From assembly GCA_002270565.1 (NCBI GenBank), contig NQMI01000239.1, forward strand, positions 1 to 39,562: DNA of 39,562 bases. The letters are read 5' to 3'. The position numbers were made by a program, and so were the translations under genes. Shown here one piece after another: positions 9,990 through 19,105 of this stretch (its first letter is position 1; each line of letters opens with the position of its first letter). The notes beneath the pieces were generated by a model. That model ran no database searches. It was not told the DNA's origin and saw only the letters and a program-made list of their open reading frames with translations. This DNA comes from Stenocarpella maydis (taxonomy: Eukaryota > Ascomycota > Sordariomycetes > Diaporthales > Diaporthaceae).

Positions 9990-12105
9990 TCGACGGGCGT
10001 GGGGGCTTGCTGGCAGACGGGAGGACGGGTATATGTAGTGTAAGGTTCAATGTGCCGATGCAACGCAAAACCCATGGTGAGATCTGCACGTCCAATCATG
10101 CCGGCTCAAGTGTCAGACGAAACGGAAAAGACGGACTGGTGGTGACGGCCGGCGTGACGACCAGACTGCTGCGATTCCGGATCACGACGTCACTGCTGGG
10201 GGCGGTCGAATGACTGTTGACGAACCTCCTCAGCCACGTCACATGCAGGCCAGACTAAGGGGATTGATGTCTTGTGATGATTGTGGCCGTATTCCAAGGT
10301 TCGACGGGCTCGTTGCGTAATTCCCGGGACTGTGAACTGGTAGAACTGGATGACTGCTGTTGGTGTCTGCGTAGTAAAAACACTGGCGAGGCTGGTGGCC
10401 GACACGGTGGAACCGACAGCTCAGACACGCAGCTCACTAACCTACAGTAGCGTCCAGCCAATGCAATGAACTGCAGCAAAACCTGGTTGGGACGTGCATG
10501 AGGTACTCCTTACAGATATTCTATCCGCCAGTCCGTCCTTGCCAGAGACGGGAGGGAGTTGTGGTTTGCCTGTCGAGGCTGTGAGGCTCAAAATTTGCAA
10601 ACTTGCGAGACACCTGGTTCTGCTTCCGTGGCGGCGCAGGGGCCGGGGCCAGAATGGGCAAGAGACCCATCAAAAAGCCGGGATCAGCGGTGCCGGGGAG
10701 TCGAGGTCTTGACTCTTTTTGGGTTTTGTGTTTTTTTTTGGGTGTGCGAAGGGTGGGCGGGAAAGCCCTCTCATCACTGCGCTGTAGTGTAGATGTCGTC
10801 GTGTTTCGCATGTGACTGGGTCCTGACGATCACGATCTGAGTTGGGATGGGCGGTAATGTGCAGCACTTCTGTTCCCCATTGAGATTGCGGCGCCCAATC
10901 GTTCCTTGGGGAGAGTAACAAGCACTGCTGGCTCGCCGATCGTCCAGTTCGATATCAGATCGCAATCAAGCCCACTGCGTATGCCGTAAGCCCCTGAGTT
11001 GATCTGCCGGCCATGACCTGGTGCCAGGGGTGCCCACCATCTCCGAGCCAGGAGTCGAGTCTTGTTGGTCGCTGACCTGCTCTGCTTGTGCTTGCCTGCC
11101 AGCCAGCCAGCCTGTTGTGCTAAGTTAAACCTTCGGGTGCTGGATCCGGTTGTGCAACCGTGACATCCGCAGCGGGATCTTACCACGCTCGCTGTTATCT
11201 ACGGGATGATGAATGGCTGGGCTGGGCACTATGACGCCTCGTCTCTTATCGAAGGGGCAAGCTCGGTGCTATTCTTGACCTGGCCGTTTCTGCAAGCAGC
11301 TCATGTTAGCCCAGGGACCGTTCGTTGGCAGGCACGGGTGCACGGAAGGGCAGAGTCATCCCACGCTGTCGAGACATGCGTGGCTTGAAACCGAGCAGGG
11401 TCGATCCATGCCCGGATATCTCTAGCCTTGGCCGCCTCGCCCCCAAGCGCCCCTAGGCTATCGCCAGATTTTCACTTCATTCATACAAATGGAGGCTCCG
11501 ACCCGTTTTTCACGCTGTTACGGCGATCCACTCGGCCCAACTTTCCGAGACTAACAGCAGGGTCCAACAGCGAACCACACCGACCGGGCAGCCCTCTGGC
11601 GGCTGCGGTCAGGCAGTCTGGACTCTGGACTGGTGTCTTGGGGGGTGGGCTGAGTGGGAGGCGAGGCGGGATGAAGAGACTGCACGCTGCCCTGGCTTGC
11701 TGCACGAGAGACGAGACGGCCCGAGAAAGATATGGATCGCGACTGATGGGAACCAGATGCTGGCGGGCCTGGGGTCCTCTGGCTTGTTTAGGTGATGGCT
11801 CGATGGGTCCTTTCCCAACTACGACTGCCACAATGACCAACCATGTGGCAACGACTCTTGTCGCCCTGTCGCCTCACCACAGGTCTTTGCAGGTCTGTCG
11901 ATTGGGAGAGGCAACAATGGAGCGAGGCCCACACGGCGAGTTCCTTGTATTGGTCTTGTGGAGGTGACGTTTTCAATGGGGGCCGCCTTTGCTCCCGCGC
12001 GGTCGGGGATCCACATGGAAAGTCGTAGACGAGAGAAGCGGACAATGCCTTGGTTTAACCCCAAGACTGACAATGGCTCTGCACGCTTCTGGTACTGGCC
12101 CCAAG

Positions 12106-12158
12106 ACGGACTGACGGAGATGACGGACTGACGGACTGACGGACTGACGGACTGACTG
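12106..12158. repeat. Tandem GACGGACT 8-bp repeat
   Basis: About six copies of an 8-bp unit, with one interrupted copy (GACGGAGAT) near the start. It lies about 1.1 kb upstream of the Prm10-like start codon. Confidence 0.85.
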
Positions 12159-12452
12159 AATTGTCGACTGGATTGCGCATGTCTAGGAATGGTTTGGACT
12201 GGCCACGGCAGCAGCCCAAAACAAAACGCCAGTCATTTCACTCACCCTGCCCTGCCCTCCTTCTCATACCCAATCCCATGACACTCTCAGTCCCATTTGT
12301 GATCTGATCGCGCTCATCGGGCACACACAGGCAGGCCTGGCAAGACCACCCTGGCCCACCGCGACTTCCTTTCTCATATCATACAATACCTAGGAAACTT
12401 CCGGATACGTACATCCATTGATAGTACGACACCCCCCCACACAATATCAACC

Positions 12453-12516
12453 GCACACACGCACACACGCACACGCGCACACAGCATACACACATACATA
12501 CATACATGCACACATA
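12453..12516. repeat. CA-rich microsatellite tract
   Basis: Imperfect runs of CA, CGCA and CATA units (CACACACGCACACACGCACA and following bases). It lies in the presumed promoter or leader of the Prm10-like gene. Confidence 0.8.
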
Positions 12517-13285
12517 TCCTCCCTCCCTCCATACTCACGCCTTCCGACAAGTTCATTCATCAACCCTCCTTCCCAACTGTCTGTCTATACACAGTGCCTG
12601 CCAATGATTATCACCAACACAGGTACTTCCTAGGTTACCCACCGCACACATCTCCCACCTCAGGCCCCCATCATCCATCACCTTATCCACTCTTGTTCAC
12701 CCATTCTCCTCCCCCAGACGGAGCCACAGGACCACAGATAAAGGGACCCAGTTCTCGTCCCCTGGCTTACGATACAACACAACCACCAATCCACCCACCT
12801 GGAGAGCACAGCATCCAGAACACACAACCCCGTCCTTGTCGTCTTCTGTTATTGTCCTCGTTGCCCCCTTTTTTTGTGGTACAGCGGCATTCTGTTCGAC
12901 CCATAAAACTCCCCGGCCTCCCCACCGTACACCTCGGATATCTCAAAAGAGATCGTCGCAGCTTGGGACTGCTTGGCCTCTGTGTTCATTCGTCTCATTA
13001 TCTCATCATTTCTTAGCACTCGACTGAGCTCTCCCTGACCACCCTGTGCCACCTCGGCGACAATCGAGCCACGGATCTGGGACATTGACTGTGGGACGGC
13101 CAGTGGTTGAAACAACACACTCCTGGTGCGGCTCCGGGCAGCGAGGTCGGGCGAAACCGCTGTGGAATAATCGCATTGGACGTATTCACAATCGACAAGT
13201 TCCCCCGGGCACGTCCCTCTGGGACATTCCCCTTGGGATATCATCATCTCGTTTACTCTCACTTCGCCTCTGATACGAGCTCACC

Positions 13286-16250
13286 ATGTCTTCCAACTCG
13301 TCTCCTTCAAGACCGGCCTCCCCCTCGCGGGATGGACAGCCCAGCGCCAGCCGGGCATATCGGGACCAGCTCAGCCCCATCATCACAGTCACAACTCCAC
13401 GCCCGGAAAAGAAGAAGAAGGTTGGCTGGGTGGGAAACCCCGACGACCGATCGCCTCCGAGGGAAGTCGACTATTTCTCGCATGTCCCGGTCCCCGACTC
13501 TCGCAACAGCACACCTGGTGTGCCCGATGCCGATGCCACCATAACCAGCCCGGCACGCAGAGACTCGTTCGACAAAGAAGAGGTCACCAACGCCCTGGAA
13601 AAAATCCTAAAACCCGAGGACCACGCAGGCCCACAGATGTCCAACATGCCCCTTCCAAACCTACGCATACCGAAGCCGGTGCTTCGGAAGCAGAATTATC
13701 CCGAGAACCCCTCCGAACCCGTCGAGGGACTGTCCCATCCGTCCGAGATCGAAGCAAGGCACCGGGCGGGCAGACTGGCTGAGAGCGTGTCTGGCGTCGT
13801 ATCGAGGGCCTCACCCGATGACTCGCCATTGATGGGGAATTTCGACGACCTGAGCCTCCTGAGTGGAGACGCTACCCACGACCATGCCACAGCCACGGGG
13901 GCAGTGAAGCCAGAGGAGGACGCAGACCAATCGGGACTCAAGTTCCGCCAGAGGGTCGAGGCAGAGTCAGACAGGCTGGTGCGAAGTCATACGAAGCGCC
14001 GACAACAACCACGACAGGACACAGACGAAATCCGCTCCGGCACCGCCACACCAGTTGCGTACGACCTCGAATTCGTCCCACCTGCCCCTACCAAGTATCA
14101 CGGAGGTATTCTAGGGACGTTGCTCAAGCTGTACAGTGCAGAGGACCGGAACCACAGCGGCGAAGGGAGCGCTACTACCACCCCTTCGCGGACTCCAAAC
14201 AGGACACCCCGCGGTTCCCCGCCCAGCACTGCCCCTGGCACTCCCCGGCCGGAACGCCCACGCAGTGGTCTGTTCGGCCTGGGATCTCGCCATTCGGCAT
14301 CCACCCTCGCCGAGCTTATAGGCTCGTCCTCCACTCTTGCGGCCCCTGCCACCTCCAACAAGGACTGGTCCGAGATCGTGACGGACAAGCTGAAGCGCGA
14401 GAGGGTCGAGCGTGAGCAGCGTGCCAAGAAAGAGCCCAAGCGGAAGGCGTCCAAGACGCCCCAGCGGAAGATCGAACAGCTTCAAATCAAGAAGCACATC
14501 GCCCAGATCATCAGCCGCCACAAGTATATGGTCAAGCTATGCCGAGCGCTGATGGAGTTTGGAGCTCCAACGCACAGGCTGGAGGCGTATATGGCCATGT
14601 CGGCTAGGTGAGCCTGTCTTTTTTTCCTCCTTTTTTTTTCGTATAAAAACCTCGTCTGGTGTCATTCCGTTGGAGCACATGTAGGAATCCCGCGTGGGCT
14701 CGCTCAGTTAAAATCACAAATTATCGACTAACTATGATCACAGAGTGTTGGCAATCGAGGGACAGTTCCTCTACCTGCCCGGCTGTATGATCATTTCGTT
14801 TGATGACAAGGAGACCCACACGACTGAGGTCAAAATTGTTCGAGCACCGCAGGGTGTCGATCTGGGCAAGCTCCGAGACGTGCACGAGATTTACAAGCTG
14901 GTCGTCCATGACCTCATAGGCGTAGACGAGGCAATGTCGCGGTTGGATGCGGTTGTTACCAGGAAGCACAAGTACAACAAATGGATCCGCGTCGCGACCT
15001 ACGGCATGGCTGCTGTCAGTGTTGGTCCCTTTGCCTTCCAGGGCAGGTGGATTGATATGCCCATTGCCTTCGGTAAGCAACCACCACTCCTTCCTACAAG
15101 GAACACTGCGTGCCCTTCCCGGCGGGATCCTTGCCCTCCCCTGATAGGCGTGTGCTGACGAGACCCAGTTATGGGTTGTATCTTGGGCCTGATGCAGCTT
15201 ATCATGGCACCCTCCAGCGAGCTTTATGCTAATGTGTTTGAAACCTCCGCGGCTTTGCTCATGTCCTTCCTAGGTATGTCCCAGCATCACGCTGCTTATC
15301 CAACTGCTATTTTTCCTGTCCTTTATCTCCATCTGTTGGACGTCTACTAAGTCAACTCAGGGAGGATGTTTGGATCGATACAATACAAGGGTGAGAACCT
15401 GTTCTGCTTCTCTGCTCTTTCACAGTCTTCTATTGCACTCATTCTTCCGGGCTACATGGTCCTCTGCGGAAGTCTTGAGCTTCAGAGCCACAACATGATT
15501 GCTGGCTCCGTTCGCATGGTGTACGCCATGATTTACACACTTTTCCTGGGGTACGGCATCACCATTGGCGCAGTGCTTTACGGCCTCATGGACAAGAACG
15601 CGACAAGCTCGACCTCGTGTTCCAACCCCCTCAACAGCTACTGGGACCTACTGTTTGTGCCACTCTTCACTCTTTGCCTATGCATCATCAACCAGGCAAA
15701 ATACAAACAGCTTCCCGTGATGCTCACTATCTCATTTGCCGGATACGTTGTCAACAGTTACACGAACAAGTATTTGGACTCATCTACCATCTCCAACACC
15801 CTGGGAGCTCTGACAATTGGCGTTCTGGCAAACCTATATTCTCGGCTCAGCCGCCCAGCCGAAAACTTCTGGCTCACGTTGAAGTTACGCAAGGTGAACC
15901 ATGACTTGGAGAAGGGCATTGCAAGGGCGAACGAGGATCCCGAGACAACGGCTCGGCGCGTGGGGTACGGCCTGGCGGCGGCGGCTATGCTGCCCGCAAT
16001 CTTCGTGCAGGTGCCTAGCGGTCTGGCCTCCAGCGGATCTCTCGTCTCGGGCGTGACCAGCGCAAACGCCATCACAGGAAACAAGACAGCGGCATCCTCG
16101 ACCATGGGCGGCACGGATCTCAACACGGGTGCATTTACGGTGCTTCTCAGCGTTATACAGGTTGCAATCAGCATTTCGGTCGGACTCGGACTGGCGGCGT
16201 TACTGGTGTACCCCTTCGGAAAGCGGCGAAGCGGGCTGTTTTCATTTTAA
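13286..16250 (+). CDS. PRM10: Prm10-like ThrE-family membrane protein
   Basis: Exons are 13286-14607, 14744-15072, 15169-15273 and 15361-16250, giving 881 residues. Donors GTGAGC, GTAAGC and GTATGT with acceptors CACAG, CCCAG and CTCAG all preserve frame. The family (ThrE/ThrE_2, DUF1212) is a polytopic membrane protein related to bacterial threonine/serine exporters; the yeast member is pheromone-regulated membrane protein 10, of unknown transport role. The first ~430 residues are disordered and rich in Ser, Pro and charged residues (PSRTPNRTPRGSPPSTAPGT). The conserved part begins near KYMVKLCRALMEFGAPTHRL, continues through FLYLPGCMIISF, and ends in about ten hydrophobic segments, including LSQSSIALILPGYMVLCGS and LLFVPLFTLCLCIINQAKY. 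The C-terminus LVYPFGKRRSGLFSF is typical of fungal members. The basic KRERVEREQRAKKEPKRKA stretch just before the conserved domain may be cytosolic coiled coil. Confidence 0.92.
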
Positions 16251-16684
16251 AAGGCATTGATAGAACAAAGATACCAACATAGACGATATGACTACTGCTT
16301 TCATTATTCGATAGGTCTCGAGAGAGCCTCGAATCACAAACATCACCAGCGCTCTACTAAACTCTCTATGCCAGCGTGTCACTACGCCATCTCCCACTTG
16401 AACTTGCGACATGCTCATGCTCCTCAAGATGGCGGGCAGGCTCCCTCCAGCGTGACTGATATACTTCACGGGCACTGACAGCCTGCATTTCTTATTGTGG
16501 CCCACGCATGTCTACTGCTGGGGCGAACCTTGGAACAAGTCACACCTCTCGCCGCAAAGCATAGCAACGCTATCAATAAAGCCATTTCACCACGGCCAGG
16601 AAGGGGCAAGCACGCTTGCACACACGAGGGTAGTGATTACTCGGTATCAGTAGTACGTACAGGAAATCGACTCTTAAAACAAAC
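16251..16684. other. 3' flank of the Prm10-like gene, no gene seen
   Basis: AT-richer sequence, probably 3' UTR and spacer. No frame here resembles the missing C-terminal part of the SBPase-like gene broken at the gap. Confidence 0.5.
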
Positions 16685-16844
16685 CAAAACAATACAATAC
16701 AAACCACCCCCCTCAACTATCAAGGGACAAGTAGCGGGCGGGCCCGCCAAAGACTGCCCTCGCCGGCGGGGCTAGATTCAGAGGAGCGAGCTCTGTGCGC
16801 CACCCACACCACGCGCGAGACATCTAGATTTCAACCCCCCCCCC
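16685..16844 (+). repeat. 160-bp direct repeat, copy 1 (ends at assembly gap)
   Basis: From CAAAACAATAC through a ten-C run, this is identical base for base to 18591-18750, in the same orientation, 1906 bp away. It includes the short palindrome GCGGGCGGGCCCGC-type core and GCTAGATTC. The flanks immediately upstream of the two copies differ. This copy stops at the N run; the other continues with TACCCGGCTC. It is either a true local duplication or a contig end wrongly placed. Confidence 0.95.
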
Positions 16845-16852
16845 NNNNNNNN
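16845..16852. other. Assembly gap (8 N)
   Basis: Eight N sit between a C10 run and CC. The gene to the right is cut here and needs several hundred more bases, so the true gap is probably far longer than eight bases. Confidence 0.97.
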
Positions 16853-17123
16853 CCACGGACGCGCACGCGGCCGCGAGGGCCCCGCGCAGGATGTCCTCGG
16901 CCGCCACGTCCACGTTGAGCTGGTCGTCGCCAAAGGCGTTGGCCGTGCCCGCGAGCGAGACGCGGTGCGAGGTCCGAAGGGCCTGGGCGATCTCGCCGAC
17001 CGCGCCCACCACGGCCGGCAGCACCGACCCGAAGAGGCCTGTCCGCGAGCCGTCTTGTGGCGCCAGGGTCTCGAGGTGTGACGCGAGGCTCACGGGCCCC
17101 TGTGGCGCGGGCTCGATGCTCAT
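16853..17123 (-). CDS. SBPase/FBPase-family phosphatase, N-terminal fragment cut by the gap
   Basis: From the ATG at 17123 the minus strand reads 90 codons and then meets the N run. The start is MSIEPAPQGPVSLASHLETL. The diagnostic segment is TANAFGDDQLNVDVAAEDIL, which matches the (N-x-F-G-D-x-Q-x-x-x-D) block of class I sugar bisphosphatases. It looks closer to sedoheptulose-1,7-bisphosphatase than to gluconeogenic FBPase, where the block usually has a basic pair after the Q. These Mg-dependent enzymes remove the 1-phosphate of fructose- or sedoheptulose-1,7-bisphosphate. The family is about 330-400 residues long, so roughly three quarters is missing, including the catalytic metal site and sugar-phosphate loop. 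No matching sequence appears beyond the gap. Whether the gene is intact in the organism cannot be told. Confidence 0.72.
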
Positions 17124-17697
17124 TCTCGGGAGGGTTGATCTGCTGGAGAGAAAACGCCCGGGGCAAAACTTGAACTGCTTGTTGGAGGCACTTGGTTGCG
17201 GCGGGGGCGGGTGGCTCCTTGGGAGTGCGGTTGGCTTTGTGGAAATGGCACTTGCGAGGCAGGCCAAGGCGGGCACGGTGCTGGGCATTGATATTGATGA
17301 TGTGGGAAGCCGGATCTACGTCGGAAATGCCTGCTTGGCTGAACTGCCCGGCAGGTCTGATTTCTCGCATCACGTCACAGACATTGGACTCCTGAATCAG
17401 GTGTCCACCAACCAAGTCCTTCCGCCAACCGCCCTCGCTGGCATTGCCATTGTAAAAGTGCGAACATTTGCGCGGGGAATTCGAGTCCCGCCTGGACAGC
17501 TCCAACCAGGCAGGCCATTTACATCCGGCATCCCGGGGTTCGCAGCGACGCGTGCTATGCTCTGCTCGCCCTAGACGGCGGCCAGTCGTGGCCCCCAGGA
17601 CAAACAACAAGTCCCCACACCAAGATCCTGGCCGTGAGCCAGATACACCACTCCTCCAGGCAGATGGCCTCCGCCGCACGGCTTTGGCCAACATAGT
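17124..17697. other. Spacer between DUF202 gene and SBPase-like gene
   Basis: Both neighbours are on the minus strand. A frame on the opposite strand runs through here and into the SBPase-like exon as its shadow; no independent gene is supported. Confidence 0.45.
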
Positions 17698-18491
17698 TCA
17701 CCCCTGCGGCGGGTTCGGCGGCACCACAACGACGACAACCAAGGATATCACCATGAGCACCAGCGCCACGAGCGAGACCAGCATGACCGTCCCGCGGCTC
17801 GCGGGGAACTTGCCCAGGATAATGTACTTCTGCGCCTGGAAGTACCTGTGGTAGCCGAGGAAGAGGATCAGGATGCTGATGCCCAGGAACAAGGCGCCGA
17901 TGGGCTTGCCCAGCTGGCGCAGGGTGTCCTGGCTCATGCTGTCGGGCGGGCTGCGCGCGATGGACGTGTTGAGCCGGAAGAGCTGCGTGATGGCGACGCC
18001 GATGGACGCGAAGGCGAGTGATGTCCGCAACCAGGCGAGAAATGTCCGCTCTGCAGGCCAGGGGAACAAGAAGAGGCCGTAAGCATCCCATGCCGCATTG
18101 TCATCCTCGCCGAGGGGTTGGGGTCTGCATGCATACCTAGTGCGAGGTGGTCTCTCGCGACGGAGCCCTTGTTCTCGAGCTCTATCGACCCGAACGAGGC
18201 CAGCCTCGCCTCCCACCACGCCTTCCCCCCTTTCTCGGCCCCGCCAGCGCTACTGCTACTGTCCTGCTCGTGGCTATTATAGCCCCCGCTCCTGGGCGGC
18301 CCCGCTACCTCCCTCGCCCTCGTGCTGGCCGACTCCACCGTGCTCTGGTAGTTCATGCCCGGGTGGGCGCCGTCGCCGGCGGCACGCGTGATGATCTCGG
18401 TTGTCTCATCCGGCTCGCCCCGGTGCTGGGCCTCATCACTGGTGCTGGCGCCCCGGCGGAGGAAGGCTGGCGGGCTTCGAGCCGGCGACAT
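17698..18491 (-). CDS. DUF202 (YidH-like) membrane protein
   Basis: Exons on the minus strand are 18491-18137 and 18050-17698, with an 86-nt intron (GTATGC donor, CTGCAG acceptor), giving 235 residues. The splice creates RDHLALERTFLAWLRTSLAF, the hallmark R-x-x-[LM]-A-x-E-R-T-[FL]-L-A-W-x-R-T box of DUF202. Three hydrophobic segments follow: around LAFASIGVAITQLF, GALFLGISILILFLGYHRYF and VMLVSLVALVLMVISLVVVVVV; the protein ends in PPNPPQG. The first ~115 residues are Ser/Gly-rich and probably disordered. The domain resembles the membrane part of fungal VTC proteins, but no SPX or polyphosphate domain is present. I chose the ATG at 18491 because an in-frame stop lies a little further upstream and no earlier ATG follows it. 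Function is unknown. Confidence 0.85.
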
Positions 18492-18590
18492 ACTATCGGC
18501 GCGTTCACGGCCCAGCTGCGAGTCCACACTGCGTGTCAGTCACGGGAGCCAAGGGTGGTCGACATATGCGTGTGTCCGGTAGGACAGCAA

Positions 18591-18750
18591 CAAAACAATA
18601 CAATACAAACCACCCCCCTCAACTATCAAGGGACAAGTAGCGGGCGGGCCCGCCAAAGACTGCCCTCGCCGGCGGGGCTAGATTCAGAGGAGCGAGCTCT
18701 GTGCGCCACCCACACCACGCGCGAGACATCTAGATTTCAACCCCCCCCCC
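18591..18750 (+). repeat. 160-bp direct repeat, copy 2
   Basis: Identical to 16685-16844, including the terminal ten-C run. It lies about 100 bp upstream of the DUF202 start and continues without interruption into unique sequence leading to the 3' end of the Sin3 gene. Confidence 0.95.
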
Positions 18751-19105
18751 TACCCGGCTCTCATTCTCTCTCTTGCTCTCTACCAGTAATGCACGGCGGC
18801 TCAAACTGCATAGGGAATCATGATTGTAAAGACTCAAACTCAAGTTTGCCGATGTTTCCACTCCATTCGTCTCTCTCACAACTCCTCCGACATGCTAGTG
18901 TATTTTCGTTTCGTCGTGACCCACAGCCGGTTATCTTCCACCCTCGAGCCCGCACAGAACCATGGAGAAATAAAGCTGAGGCGTATTTTAAAGCCGCGGG
19001 TTACCCCTGGGCGCACACGATGACGTCACCCCACGATGGAGGGCCCGAGCTGGCTGAGCACCCACCCTGTCCAGGACCCGGCTGAAAAGCAGCAGCGCCG
19101 CTGTT
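18751..19105. other. Spacer between repeat copy 2 and the Sin3 stop codon
   Basis: Probably contains the Sin3 3' UTR. No gene is seen. A TGACGTCA palindrome (CRE/bZIP-type octamer) occurs at 19021-19028. Confidence 0.4.
19021..19028. promoter_or_regulatory. TGACGTCA octamer (CRE-type bZIP site)
   Basis: A perfect 8-bp palindrome matching the ATF/CREB consensus, 78 bp downstream of the Sin3 stop and about 530 bp upstream of the DUF202 start. An exact octamer can occur by chance; function is inferred only from the consensus. Confidence 0.3.

Larger units (their letters stand above)
9579..13285. other. 3.7-kb region without a supportable gene
   Basis: This lies between the dioxygenase-like gene and the Prm10-like gene, both on the plus strand. 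Frames of up to about 180 codons occur but have noise-like composition and no family resemblance. Three simple-repeat tracts are listed separately. The final kilobase (about 12240-13285) is C/T/A-rich and G-poor on the plus strand, as expected of promoter and long 5' leader sequence for the Prm10-like gene. Confidence 0.55.

Noticed and set aside
12106..12158. CRISPR-like tandem array
   Set aside because: Units are 8 bp, contiguous and without spacers; it is a simple tandem repeat in a eukaryotic genome.
12849..13262. 137-codon minus-strand frame upstream of the Prm10-like gene
   Set aside because: No recognisable domain; it lies in the presumed 5' leader of the plus-strand gene.
8150..16250. 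Secondary-metabolite gene cluster around the dioxygenase-like gene
   Set aside because: No backbone synthase, P450, methyltransferase or pathway regulator lies nearby; the neighbours are unrelated conserved genes.
17478..17500. Possible tRNA B-box (AATTCGAGTCCC)
   Set aside because: The stem pairing around it does not give a proper T-arm, and no A-box, anticodon arm or acceptor stem fits.
16831..17694. 287-codon minus-strand open frame across the gap region
   Set aside because: It is out of frame with the SBPase-like exon, crosses the N run, and has a low-complexity Arg-rich content.
18147..19085. 312-codon plus-strand open frame spanning the second repeat copy
   Set aside because: It runs antisense through DUF202 exon 1 and then through non-coding repeat sequence; no domain is visible and its Arg/Pro/Gly content is typical of noise.
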